DNA of 64,000 nucleotides, taken from positions 1-64,000 of the forward strand of contig PBKD01000015.1 of NCBI GenBank assembly GCA_002722055.1. The letters are read 5' to 3'. Shown here piece after piece: positions 1 through 8,625 of the stretch; the stretch's first letter is position 1; each line of letters opens with the position of its first letter. Both the position numbers and the translations under genes were made by a program. This DNA comes from Rhodospirillaceae bacterium (lineage in GTDB: Bacteria; Pseudomonadota; Alphaproteobacteria; SHVP01). The notes beneath the pieces are model-generated. The model did not search any database and was not told where the DNA came from. It was given only the letters and a program-made list of their open reading frames with translations.

Positions 1-374
<374 letters not shown>

Positions 375-465
375 TTTATTGCAAACCGTGCGTGTGCAGT
401 AATCAATCCAAGTATAATTTATACAAGAACATCCAAATATTCTTTATATGTTAAATGATTTTAGT

Positions 466-585
466 TGGCCTGGTGGTTATTGCGGAGGGCCCCCACTCGA
501 TCCCATTCCGAACTCGGTTGTGAAATCCTCCAGCGCCGATGGTACTTCGTCTTAAGGCGTGGAAGAGTAGGTCGCTGCCAGGCCA
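466..585 (+). rRNA. 5S ribosomal RNA
   Basis: A complete 5S rRNA with the internal conserved block CGAACTCGG and terminal helix GGCCTGG/CCAGGCC. The helix extends outside the mature gene: 455-473 pairs with 578-596 over 19 positions with one G-U wobble, which probably marks the precursor processing stem. It lies about 90 nt after 23S and 50 nt before tRNA-fMet. The ends are good to within a few bases. Confidence 0.96.
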
Positions 586-635
586 ATTAAAATCATACTC
601 TTATTTATATTTTAAAACTTTTGATCTTTTTTTGA

Positions 636-712
636 CGCGGGGTGGAGCAGTCTGGTAGCTCGTTAGGCTCATAACCTAAAGGTCAGGGGTTCAAATCCTC
701 TCCCCGCAACCA
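636..712 (+). tRNA. initiator tRNA-Met (CAU)
   Basis: A 77-nt tRNA with anticodon CAT at 670-672 and an encoded CCA end at 710-712. Initiator hallmarks are visible: unpaired C1 and A72 (636 and 708), and an A11-U24 pair in the D stem. The anticodon stem is TTAGG/CCTAA, so two of the three usual G-C pairs next to the loop are kept and the third (29-41) is A-U. It closes the rRNA operon. Confidence 0.95.
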
Positions 713-951
713 ACTTTAATCACTAAAAAATTACTCTGCAGTTCTTTATGTTAAATATTTCCAATAATTACTTTACTTTTTGAGCCATAACCAGACACCA
801 AATTGTATTATTTTATTGGAAAATACTGCTATTATTTCCTAGCAAACTATAACTATACCAGAATCTAAAGATATAAAATAAAAACAATATACTTAATTAG
901 GCTTTTTTTAAATTATTAATATTAGCATAAACACTAATGAAATTCATTAAT

Positions 952-990
952 ACCCTCGTGGTGAAATTGGTAGACACAAAATACTTAAAA
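952..990 (+). pseudogene. truncated tRNA-Leu(UAA), 5' half only
   Basis: The sequence reads like the 5' half of a bacterial tRNA-Leu: acceptor strand ACCCTCG (952-958), TG, a D arm containing GAAATTGGTAGACAC, then an anticodon loop CTTAAAA with anticodon TAA. The 3' side of the anticodon stem no longer pairs properly. No long variable arm, GGTTCAA T arm or CGAGGGT-ACCA acceptor end follows; instead the DsbA-like gene starts at 1006. I call it a remnant, because a working gene would need the missing half. Confidence 0.7.
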
Positions 991-1005
991 TGGTTATCAT
1001 TTTGA

Positions 1006-1620
1006 ATGGATATAAGCGTTAAAATATATTCTGATTATGTTTGTCCATTTTGCTTCTTGGCAGAAGAACCACTAATGCAAGCTGTTGATTCATTTGATGG
1101 CGCCCAAATAGATATAGAATGGATGCCATTTGAATTACGTCCATATCCAACTCCTACATTGAAGCCAGAAGGTCAGTATCTCAGAGAATCTTGGAAGCAT
1201 TCAGTATACCCCATGGCGGAATCTATGGGCATAGCTATAAAGTTACCTGGTGTTTCGCCTCAGCCGTATACAAGGCTTGCCTTCGAAGGAAGTTTTGCTG
1301 CATCAGCTCAAAAAAAATCCAAAGAATATAACCATAGAATGTTTACTGCTTTTTTCCAAGATGGCTTAGATATAGGAAAGCAAAGTATATTAGAGTCTTG
1401 TGCAGCAGAAATAGGATTAGACTCTAATAAGTTTAGATCAGATCTAAGCTCGGGACGTTTCCGAAGTGAATGCCAACGTCAACTATTAATTGGTCGAGAC
1501 CTTTTAAAAATTTCATCAGTGCCTACATTTATAATAAATAATGATGTTAGAATTCCCGGAGTTCTCTCTAAAGAAACGCTGGTATCTATATTTGAAAAGC
1601 AACTTAGTTATCATAGATAG
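1006..1620 (+). CDS. DsbA-family oxidoreductase (FrnE-like)
   Basis: A 204-residue thioredoxin-fold protein of the DsbA/FrnE/2-hydroxychromene-2-carboxylate isomerase group. The redox motif CPFC is at residues 13-16, right after the first beta strand, and the cis-proline loop VPTFIIN is near residue 171. There is no signal peptide, so it is probably cytoplasmic, as for FrnE proteins. The ATG lies only about 15 nt after the tRNA-Leu remnant and has no clear Shine-Dalgarno sequence. The gene stands alone and converges with the luciferase-like gene at 1712. The substrate is unknown. Confidence 0.88.
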   Translation: MDISVKIYSDYVCPFCFLAEEPLMQAVDSFDGAQIDIEWMPFELRPYPTPTLKPEGQYLRESWKHSVYPMAESMGIAIKLPGVSPQPYTRLAFEGSFAASAQKKSKEYNHRMFTAFFQDGLDIGKQSILESCAAEIGLDSNKFRSDLSSGRFRSECQRQLLIGRDLLKISSVPTFIINNDVRIPGVLSKETLVSIFEKQLSYHR

Positions 1621-1711
1621 TTGTTCTACCTAATATAAAGTTTGGAAATTGAATTTTTTTTCTAGTAACCAAAAAATAATTTCTAAATATAAATTTATAA
1701 GACAGCTATCT

Positions 1712-2749
1712 TTAATTAAAGCTAGGCATAACTTCATTAATAAATGTTAAAAGGGAATTTTTCTTTGCTTCAAAATTTATACCTGAGTCAATCCAATAAG
1801 AAAATTCATCAAACCCAAGGTCTTCATATTTTTTTATAAGTTCAATTATTTCTTTAGAGGTACCAATTGCTAAATTATTTTTCAATATTTTAGGTGAGCA
1901 ATTTGGTATAGCTTCAATTTCTTCAAAAGACATTCTTTTAATTTGTCCTTGGTTGATTGGCTTTTCATTTTTAAACCATGCATTAAAATAAGCGTAAAAT
2001 TTAGAAAATTTTTGAGCAGCCTCATCTAATTCTTTTTGATTATTACTTACATAAGTATGTTGTAAAAGCATTATTTTTAAATTTGAGTGGAGGTTAAACT
2101 TCTTTTTAGCATCTATGAATCGGTTCATCAAAGTAATTACTTCTTCGTAACCTTGAGATAGGGGTGTTACTTGAACATTACAATTATTATTAATAGCAAA
2201 CTCGTGGCTACTTGGGTCTCTTGCAGCAATCCAGATAGGTGGGCCATTTGATTGTAAAGGTTTTGGTATAGAAGTAGATTTAGGAAATTTATAGAACTTA
2301 CCATTGTGGGAGTAATTTCCGTTCCATAAACCTCTAATTACTGGGACTATTTCTCTTAATCGTTCACCAGCTTCAAGTGCATCCATCCCAGGGATTAATC
2401 TATCATACTCATAACTATAGGCTCCTCTTGCAACACCTAATTCCAAACGACCAGAGGTTACGATATCCGTAATTGCAGCCTCTTCGGCTAGTTTTATAGG
2501 ATTCCAAAATGGGGCGACAATTGTTCCAGTGCCTAATCTAACATTATTTAATTTATTTGCTAAGTCTGCAATACTGACAAAAGGGTTTGGAGCAATTGTG
2601 AAGTCCATACAATGGTGCTCTCCAGTCCAAATTGTGTGCATACCCCCTTTATCTGCGATTTTGCACAAATCTATAAAGTCGTTATATAAATCTATGTATA
2701 ATTGGTTGTTATTATAACGTTCCATATGAACAAAAACAGAAAATTTCAT
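1712..2749 (-). CDS. LLM-class flavin-dependent monooxygenase (luciferase-like)
   Basis: A 345-residue TIM-barrel enzyme of the bacterial luciferase-like family. Family features are the N-terminal WTGEHH segment (about residues 41-46), the RLGTGTIVAPFWNP stretch and GRLELGVARGAY. Such enzymes use FMNH2 and O2 to oxygenate small organic substrates, with a separate reductase supplying the flavin. The ATG is 15 nt downstream of the alpha/beta hydrolase at 2764, so the two are probably co-transcribed. A pairing of monooxygenase and hydrolase suggests degradation of a ketone, ester or sulfur compound, but the substrate cannot be read from the sequence. Confidence 0.9.
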   Translation of the reverse strand: MKFSVFVHMERYNNNQLYIDLYNDFIDLCKIADKGGMHTIWTGEHHCMDFTIAPNPFVSIADLANKLNNVRLGTGTIVAPFWNPIKLAEEAAITDIVTSGRLELGVARGAYSYEYDRLIPGMDALEAGERLREIVPVIRGLWNGNYSHNGKFYKFPKSTSIPKPLQSNGPPIWIAARDPSSHEFAINNNCNVQVTPLSQGYEEVITLMNRFIDAKKKFNLHSNLKIMLLQHTYVSNNQKELDEAAQKFSKFYAYFNAWFKNEKPINQGQIKRMSFEEIEAIPNCSPKILKNNLAIGTSKEIIELIKKYEDLGFDEFSYWIDSGINFEAKKNSLLTFINEVMPSFN

Positions 2750-2763
2750 AAAATTAAATCACC

Positions 2764-3576
2764 CTATTTTGAGTTCATAGTAATAAATGATTCTATTATT
2801 CTATTTACTTCGTCAGAATGTGACATCATAGCCATATGTCCAGCTCCTTTAATTTCATTAAAAGCACCTAAAAAACAAAAATTTGCCATATTTTTACTCA
2901 TCAGAGTTGTGGAGTTTAAATCTTCTGATCCAGTGATGAAAGTAATTGGTACCTGAATTTTTTTAAGCACTTCTTTAGCTATACCTCTTTGATTTGCAAA
3001 AACATCATAAGCATTAAGATATCCTTCTTTATTAGATTCTAACAACCATTGTCTGCAAACATTTGAAATCTCATTTAAATAACCTTTTGGGCTTTTCCCA
3101 AACCATCTAACTATTGTTAGCTCTATTTCTTTATTCATATTTTGTGATTTAAGTTCTCTTAAACGTAATTTTACTTTTTTTAGCGCTTCATCGCTTCTTT
3201 GATAGATACAGTTTAATGCTATAATTCCTGCGCAATTTTTTTTACGTTGCTTAGCATAATTAATTGCAATTAACGCGCCTAAAGAATGACCAATAATTAT
3301 AAATGAATTATGAATTACTTCATCCACAAATAATTTAATTTCTTCTATGTATGAATTTAAATTATTAGATTCTATTTTCAAATTATCACTCTCGCCATGA
3401 CCAGGTAGGTCAATTGCAAAAATAGTATAATCTTGGCTAAAAAAATTTATTTGAGCAGACCAACTTTCTGCTTTTAAGCCAACACCATGAATCATTAAAA
3501 GATTAGGTCCGTTTCCAGCTTTAAAATAAGCAATATTATTTTTAGATTTATTTCGAGGAAGTGGTTTCCACATCAT
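2764..3576 (-). CDS. alpha/beta hydrolase
   Basis: A 270-residue single-domain alpha/beta hydrolase. The oxyanion region is MIHGVGLK, the turn before the nucleophile is DLPGHGESD, and the nucleophile elbow is GHSLGA with serine. The C-terminal catalytic histidine is in GAGHMAMM. It is the first gene of a two-gene minus-strand operon with the luciferase-like monooxygenase. Start choice is ambiguous between two adjacent ATG codons (MMWK). The substrate is unknown. Confidence 0.9.
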   Translation of the reverse strand: MMWKPLPRNKSKNNIAYFKAGNGPNLLMIHGVGLKAESWSAQINFFSQDYTIFAIDLPGHGESDNLKIESNNLNSYIEEIKLFVDEVIHNSFIIIGHSLGALIAINYAKQRKKNCAGIIALNCIYQRSDEALKKVKLRLRELKSQNMNKEIELTIVRWFGKSPKGYLNEISNVCRQWLLESNKEGYLNAYDVFANQRGIAKEVLKKIQVPITFITGSEDLNSTTLMSKNMANFCFLGAFNEIKGAGHMAMMSHSDEVNRIIESFITMNSK

Positions 3577-3737
3577 GCCCTAGTTCTTTAAAAAAAGGTC
3601 AATATTTTTAATTTCATTTAATAATCCTTTAAAGGTATAAAGTTTAAAATGCATTTATTTTATGATACTATTAATTTAACCTAAAATTAGCATATATAAT
3701 TTAAAATTTAATTATTTTTCTCTATAATTCTGTTTAT

Positions 3738-4595
3738 ATGCGTAAAGTAATTGATATAAAAAACTGTATGAAAACATTTGAAGGTGACGGAATACCTGTA
3801 ACTAGGGCCTTTCCTATTCCTTCAATGAGAGAGTATGATCCATTTTTACTTTTTGATCACTTTGGTCCTATTAATTACGAACCTGGGGGTGCTACAGGAG
3901 TGCCAGCGCATCCTCATTGTGGATTTGAGGCAGTAACTTATTTACTTGAAGGGGAGGTTGAGCATAAAGATTCATGGGGTGGTCAAGCAATAATTGAATC
4001 AGGAGATATTCAATGGATGACAACTGGATCTGGTCTTATACATTCTGAGTTGGTGACCAAAAAATTTAAGATTAATGGTGGTATAATGCAAGGCTTGCAA
4101 ATTTGGGTGAATCTTCCTGCTAAAGATAAAAATGTCAAGCCATGGTATCAGCATATAAAAAAAATTGATATACCAACTATAAATAAAGAAGATGGTGTAA
4201 TTGTAAAAGTTCTTGTGGGAAATGTAGAAAATATTTTTTCTTCTATTCAAACACAATCGCCGGTTTCTATTTTTGATATTCAATTTAGTGAACCAAAGCA
4301 AGTCACTTTTGATATCAATAGAAGACAAATTGCTATGATATATATTATTGATGGAGAGCTTAAATTTTCTGAAGTAAATAAAATAGCTAAAAAAGGTCAA
4401 ATGGTTTTCTTTGATCAAAGTAGTGATGAGATTCAAATAATTAGCAAATCAATCAGGGGCTCTTACCTTGTTTTAGCCGGGGAGCCATTAAATGAAAATG
4501 TTGTTCGCTATGGTCCCTTTGTAACCAATACTGAGCATCAAATGAAACAAGCTATAGCTAATTTTCAAAATGGAGAAATGGGTAAATTATCTTAA
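3738..4595 (+). CDS. pirin family protein
   Basis: A 285-residue bicupin of the pirin family. The usual iron ligands are present: His58 and His60 in HPHCGFE, and His102 and Glu104 in GLIHSE, with further conserved acidic residues in LLEGEVEH. Bacterial pirins include quercetin-2,3-dioxygenase-like enzymes and redox-sensing regulators; the sequence does not separate these. The gene is divergent from the hydrolase at 2764, with 161 nt of AT-rich spacer holding both promoters. It has no obvious functional partner nearby. Confidence 0.92.
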   Translation: MRKVIDIKNCMKTFEGDGIPVTRAFPIPSMREYDPFLLFDHFGPINYEPGGATGVPAHPHCGFEAVTYLLEGEVEHKDSWGGQAIIESGDIQWMTTGSGLIHSELVTKKFKINGGIMQGLQIWVNLPAKDKNVKPWYQHIKKIDIPTINKEDGVIVKVLVGNVENIFSSIQTQSPVSIFDIQFSEPKQVTFDINRRQIAMIYIIDGELKFSEVNKIAKKGQMVFFDQSSDEIQIISKSIRGSYLVLAGEPLNENVVRYGPFVTNTEHQMKQAIANFQNGEMGKLS

Positions 4596-4759
4596 ATTAA
4601 ATTTAGTTATCATTTTTCTTTATTTTAATAATATTTAACAAAAATTTCTATAGAAGGTAATTGGATAGAAATTTTTTTCTAAAATATAAATTATTTTATT
4701 AAAATTCTAAATTTTACTGTAAATTATTTTTTTATTATTTTTTTTTCAAAAATGAGGGG

Positions 4760-5182
4760 ATGCTTTTGGATAACTTTACTCCTTTTTCAGCAATTGTTGG
4801 TGGGGTTCTTATTGGCCTTTCTATTTGTATTCTCCTTTTTTTTAATCACAAATTAGCTGGTATAAGTAGTGTTATAGGAGGGTTATTTAAATTCAATTTT
4901 GATGATAAACTCTGGAGGATATTCTTTCTTTTTGGAATGATTTTAGGTGCGTTAATTTGGTTTGAGTTTAATGAGAGTTCAATAGTAACCTTTGACTCGA
5001 ATCCTTGGATCATTCTTGCTGGAGGTTTGCTTACAGGTTTTGGAACACAGCTAGGTTCTGGATGCACTTCAGGGCATGGGGTTTATGGCATTGCAAAATT
5101 CTCAATTCGCTCAATAGTAGCAACTTTCATTTTTTTGTTTTTCGGAATGTTAACTGTTTTTATTCAACGCAATCTTTTCTAG
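4760..5182 (+). CDS. YeeE/YedE family membrane protein, first half
   Basis: A 140-residue integral membrane protein with hydrophobic segments near residues 8-28, 33-45, 52-70, 82-98 and 115-136. The family signature GSGCTSGHGVYG contains the conserved Cys102. With the next gene it forms the two-protein version of YeeE/YedE transporters, which include thiosulfate carriers in characterised members. The ribosome binding site GAGGGG (4754-4759) abuts the ATG directly, so the true start may be the in-frame TTG at 4766. It ends 8 nt before the second half gene. Confidence 0.9.
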   Translation: MLLDNFTPFSAIVGGVLIGLSICILLFFNHKLAGISSVIGGLFKFNFDDKLWRIFFLFGMILGALIWFEFNESSIVTFDSNPWIILAGGLLTGFGTQLGSGCTSGHGVYGIAKFSIRSIVATFIFLFFGMLTVFIQRNLF

Positions 5183-5190
5183 GTAGAGTT

Positions 5191-5604
5191 ATGAATAGAA
5201 TAAACTTTATATCTTTTTCTTGTGGTATTCTTTTTGGTTTAGGTTTGGCAGTTTCTGAAATGACAAACCCTATGAAAGTTAAGGCTTTCCTTGATATAAC
5301 AGGAAAATGGGATCCAAGTTTAGCATTTGTTATGACTAGCTCTATAGCCGTAACCTATATTTTTTTAAAATATATATATTTAAAAAGAAAAAACTCTAAA
5401 ATTTTTACAGAAATAAAACTTAATGTATTTGACTTTAAATTAGTTGTTGGTGCAATTATATTTGGAGTTGGTTGGGGGCTTGTTGGGTTTTGTCCAGGCC
5501 CATCAGTAGCAGCTTTATCTGACATTCAAATTAACACAATATACTTTGTCATATCAATGATTGTTGGAATATTAATACATAGATTTTTATATAAAAAATT
5601 ATAA
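5191..5604 (+). CDS. YeeE/YedE family membrane protein, second half
   Basis: A 137-residue membrane protein, partner of the gene at 4760. It carries the matching signature GVGWGLVGFCPGP with Cys101 near the C-terminal half. I chose the ATG at 5191 because it follows the upstream stop by 8 nt and starts the family domain; a longer open frame to 5005 only overlaps the first gene. The pair probably imports a sulfur compound such as thiosulfate, inferred from family members. No sulfur-regulator gene is adjacent. Confidence 0.9.
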   Translation: MNRINFISFSCGILFGLGLAVSEMTNPMKVKAFLDITGKWDPSLAFVMTSSIAVTYIFLKYIYLKRKNSKIFTEIKLNVFDFKLVVGAIIFGVGWGLVGFCPGPSVAALSDIQINTIYFVISMIVGILIHRFLYKKL

Positions 5605-5773
5605 AGAATTCTTATAAATTTATAACTTACGACCAAAAAAATTCATTGGGCCTCAGTTTTATGAGATAAATTATCAAAAATACTCAAAATATAAAATATA
5701 AATATAATTATTTGTATAATGATTGTAATAATTAGTTATTTATAAATGATAAATATTCAAAGGATAAAAAGAT

Positions 5774-6454
5774 ATGTCTTTAAAATTAATTTATTTCAAA
5801 ATGCAAGCTTTAGCAGAGGCCCCACAAATGCTCATGAACTATGCAGGTATTGAATATGAATACATTATGGCATGGGATTACTACAATGATGAGTGGAAAA
5901 ATATTAAACCTAAAATTCCTTTCAAGCAATTGCCACTTCTTATTATAGATGAAAAACATGAGATACCTCAAAGTCTTGCAATATTGTCTTATATAGAAAA
6001 ACTTGCTGATTTGAATATTGAGGATCCCATCATTGCTGCAAAAGCAGATGCTATATTAAATGGAGCTCAGGAGTTGTTTATTCCGCTAAACCCTACAGTC
6101 AATTTTGCAGTAGGAGAAGATTTCAATAATAAGAGAGATGAGATGATGCCATCTTTATTGTCTAAATTTGATGACCTTGATAGATTACTAAAATTAAGCA
6201 ATGCAAGATATTTCATTGATGATAAACCTCGTGCATGTGATTTTTTAGCTTTTCATCATCTAGAATTATCAAGAAAACTTGATAGTTCAATTTTAAATAA
6301 ATTTCCAAAATTGAAAAAGTTTGTTAACGACATAGAGGAAATTGATTCAATTACTGCTTACTTAGATAATAGACCTGAGTTAATAGATGTAAGCATAGCT
6401 CCTAAACTTGTAATTGATGGAGTTCCAGAGTCTACTGGTGTTAAGAAAGAATAG
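5774..6454 (+). CDS. glutathione S-transferase-like protein
   Basis: A 226-residue protein with an N-terminal thioredoxin-like domain (residues about 4-80, conserved cis-proline in KQLPLLII followed by IPQSLAI) and a helical C-terminal domain with the N-capping-like segment ARACDF. It resembles sigma-class or prostaglandin-synthase-type GSTs and has a Tyr near the N-terminus (YFKMQ). A clear AAGGAT ribosome site precedes the ATG. It is 10 nt upstream of a TauD-like dioxygenase gene and probably co-transcribed with it. The substrate is unknown. Confidence 0.85.
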   Translation: MSLKLIYFKMQALAEAPQMLMNYAGIEYEYIMAWDYYNDEWKNIKPKIPFKQLPLLIIDEKHEIPQSLAILSYIEKLADLNIEDPIIAAKADAILNGAQELFIPLNPTVNFAVGEDFNNKRDEMMPSLLSKFDDLDRLLKLSNARYFIDDKPRACDFLAFHHLELSRKLDSSILNKFPKLKKFVNDIEEIDSITAYLDNRPELIDVSIAPKLVIDGVPESTGVKKE

Positions 6455-6464
6455 ATTTATTTTA

Positions 6465-7556
6465 ATGTTTGATAGCTTTGATACTTCAGCTGCTTGGAAT
6501 CCAGACCAACTCAAAGAAAAAAAGGATTGGATTTTTGAGATTAATAAGGAAGCTAGTGATTATATTGCAGAAAATATCAAGAAGGTTTTTGAACCAAAAA
6601 AAGATTTATTTGATTATAGTAGAGATGAATTTGATTTAGGTCCTATACTTGAAAATGTATCAAATGCAGCAAAGAAAGCTTATTATGGTTATGGTTTAAG
6701 TTTAATTAAAGGTTTACCAAGAAATACACTTAATAATCAAGAATTCAAATTATTAATATGGGCTATTGGCCTGCATCTTGGTGTTGCTAGGCCTCAAGGA
6801 ATGTTTAGCCAATATATTTCTGAGGTTAAAGCTACAGGAATGAATTACCGCTCTGATGCAGGACGTGGGTATAACTCAAATGCAAAATTAGATTTTCATA
6901 CTGATGGTTGTGATCTTGTAGGTTTAGCTTGTTATAATAAAGCTATGGAAGGAGGTCAAAGCCTTATTGCTAGTAGTGTAACCGCTTGGCAGTTACTTTT
7001 ATCAGAACGACCAGACCTTGCTGAGGTGGCTTTGGAAAATTTTTACTTTAGTCATAATGAAGAACAGATACCTGGTGAATGTCCGTATTATGTTCAACCG
7101 CTTTTTGACTTTGCTAAAGGTCATCTTTTTGGTAAATGGAATTGGAATAGAGTAAGAACAGCTCAAAAAATGGATGATATTCCAAAACTAAGTTTAATTC
7201 AGCTTGAGTGTATTAACTTTTTAGAGGAAATTTTGCGAAGACCGGATGTGCTTTTTACTTCATGGTTTGAACCTGGAGATCTACAATTTATAAATAATCA
7301 TGTAATTTTACATTCAAGAACAGGTTTTAAGGATTTTGAGGAAATTGAAAGAAAGCGTTTATTAATTCGTATATGGATTGCTCCACCTTATTCATTACGA
7401 TTACCAGATTCATGGAAAGATTTTTGGAAATCAATTGATCCTGGATCTGTTAGAGGAGGTATTTATGGAAAAAATTATGACAATAAATGCAGACTTTTTG
7501 AAAAAAGACAATCTGAATTAATGGGCATGACCTTACCTAGTTCATTAAGCACTTAA
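6465..7556 (+). CDS. TauD/TfdA-family 2-oxoglutarate-dependent dioxygenase
   Basis: A 363-residue non-heme Fe(II)/2-oxoglutarate dioxygenase. The iron ligands are His145 and Asp147 (DFHTDG) and His283 (VILHSR), with Arg302 as the likely 2-oxoglutarate ligand. I chose the ATG at 6465 because it sits 10 nt after the GST stop; a longer frame would overlap the GST. It is a paralogue of the gene at 54446, sharing the DLVGL/DIVGL and Gly-Gly segments. The substrate is not known, and it lacks the N-terminal domain of gamma-butyrobetaine hydroxylases. Confidence 0.88.
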   Translation: MFDSFDTSAAWNPDQLKEKKDWIFEINKEASDYIAENIKKVFEPKKDLFDYSRDEFDLGPILENVSNAAKKAYYGYGLSLIKGLPRNTLNNQEFKLLIWAIGLHLGVARPQGMFSQYISEVKATGMNYRSDAGRGYNSNAKLDFHTDGCDLVGLACYNKAMEGGQSLIASSVTAWQLLLSERPDLAEVALENFYFSHNEEQIPGECPYYVQPLFDFAKGHLFGKWNWNRVRTAQKMDDIPKLSLIQLECINFLEEILRRPDVLFTSWFEPGDLQFINNHVILHSRTGFKDFEEIERKRLLIRIWIAPPYSLRLPDSWKDFWKSIDPGSVRGGIYGKNYDNKCRLFEKRQSELMGMTLPSSLST

Positions 7557-7753
7557 ATTTCTAGAGAGAAAATCTCTTCAAAACGTTGATTCAATATTTT
7601 AGCAATACTTAGAGATAAAACTGTTGACGGTACAAATAAACCATTTTCAACTGTATTTATAGTTTTTCTGCTTACTTGAACTAAATCTGCAAGCTCAGCT
7701 TGAGTTAAGCCAATCTTTTTTCTATATTTTTTAATATTGTTTGATAATTTCAT
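7553..7753 (-). CDS. small XRE-family helix-turn-helix regulator
   Basis: A 66-residue protein that is essentially one Cro/CI helix-turn-helix domain: the recognition region is GLTQAELADLVQVSRKTINTVE-like across residues 15-38, followed by a short tail. It resembles small YozG/Xre proteins that are often encoded beside membrane proteins. Its 3' end overlaps the dioxygenase stop by 4 nt on the opposite strand. Upstream, two TGTAAC palindromes (7799-7816 and 7842-7859) lie between it and the divergent prsW gene, which suggests autoregulation and control of prsW. Confidence 0.9.
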   Translation of the reverse strand: MKLSNNIKKYRKKIGLTQAELADLVQVSRKTINTVENGLFVPSTVLSLSIAKILNQRFEEIFSLEI

Positions 7754-7798
7754 TTTATTTTTCTCTTAAATTAAGAAACAAGTATAATAATGTATTTA

Positions 7799-7816
7799 TG
7801 TAACATAATAGTTACA
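7799..7816. promoter_or_regulatory. operator-like palindrome 1
   Basis: A perfect inverted repeat TGTAAC-N6-GTTACA. It lies 46 nt upstream of the XRE regulator start and in the spacer to divergent prsW. A near-identical second copy begins 43 bp away, about four helical turns, so the two sites lie on the same DNA face. Binding by the neighbouring regulator is inferred. Confidence 0.6.
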
Positions 7817-7841
7817 AAATTAAAATGATTATTTTACTAAA

Positions 7842-7859
7842 TGTAACAAATATGTTATA
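7842..7859. promoter_or_regulatory. operator-like palindrome 2
   Basis: An imperfect second copy, TGTAAC-N6-GTTATA, with one mismatch to site 1 and the same 6-nt spacer. It is nearer to prsW. Two spaced copies of the same palindrome in a divergent regulator/target spacer are typical of XRE autoregulation. Confidence 0.55.
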
Positions 7860-7957
7860 TTTACGAAAATGTATAATTATCTTTAAATTCAAGAATTAAA
7901 TAATTTAATATTTTTTGATATAAAATATTTATTGGAAATAAAGTTTGAGGAAATTAA

Positions 7958-8611
7958 ATGATTGTAACTCTACTTTTTACAATTTTGCCATCAATTTTAA
8001 TTATGTTGTATATTATATTTTCTGATAGGTTTAGAGAGCCTTTTCTCAATATAATTTATGCTTTTATTTTAGGTTTTATAATAATTATTCCTGCTGGTTA
8101 TTTAAATTATTTTTTTATTTTTTCACAACAAAACCCTGAAAGATTAGTTTTTATAGCTGGTTTTACTGAAGAGATTATTAAGTTTATAACATTATTCTTC
8201 TTCCTTAAGGGTATGGATGCATTTAATGAGCATATGGACTCCATTGTATATGCAACACTTTTATCGTTAGGTTTTGCTACCTTAGAAAATTTTGATTATG
8301 TATTTTTTCTTAATCAGGACATTTCATCTCTAGCAATAGCAATACTAAGAGCATTTACAGCCATACCACTACATGCAAGTTGTGGCATAATCATGGGATA
8401 TTTCTTTGGTTTATTTGTTTTTAAAAAATCTAAAATTAATTTGATTTTAAGTTTAGTTATTCCAATAGCAGTTCATAGCTTTTATAACTCTATATCAGGA
8501 ACTATTTATTTATACATATTTATTATAATGGTAATTATTTATGCAATTTCACTTCATAGGAAAGTCGCTAGGTCTCAAAAATTAAAAATGTTTGAACAAG
8601 AAAATTATTAA
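7958..8611 (+). CDS. PrsW family intramembrane metalloprotease
   Basis: A 217-residue polytopic membrane protein. It has the PrsW/CPBP-like motifs inside membrane segments: FTEEIIKF with Glu71-Glu72, FATLENFDY with Glu110, PLHASCG with His139 and AVHSFYN with His173. Known PrsW cleaves an anti-sigma factor in Bacillus; in other bacteria the role is mostly open. It is divergent from the small XRE gene and shares its operator-bearing spacer. No anti-sigma or sigma gene is nearby. Confidence 0.9.
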   Translation: MIVTLLFTILPSILIMLYIIFSDRFREPFLNIIYAFILGFIIIIPAGYLNYFFIFSQQNPERLVFIAGFTEEIIKFITLFFFLKGMDAFNEHMDSIVYATLLSLGFATLENFDYVFFLNQDISSLAIAILRAFTAIPLHASCGIIMGYFFGLFVFKKSKINLILSLVIPIAVHSFYNSISGTIYLYIFIIMVIIYAISLHRKVARSQKLKMFEQENY

Positions 8612-8625
8612 AAATGAATCATTAT

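Noticed and set aside
952-1620. Group I intron in tRNA-Leu(UAA)
   Set aside because: Such introns interrupt this anticodon, but no 3' tRNA half is found after the FrnE-like gene and no intron core is visible.
5005-5190. N-terminal extension of the second YeeE/YedE gene
   Set aside because: It is a shadow of the first gene's coding sequence; ATG 5191 fits the domain and the operon spacing.
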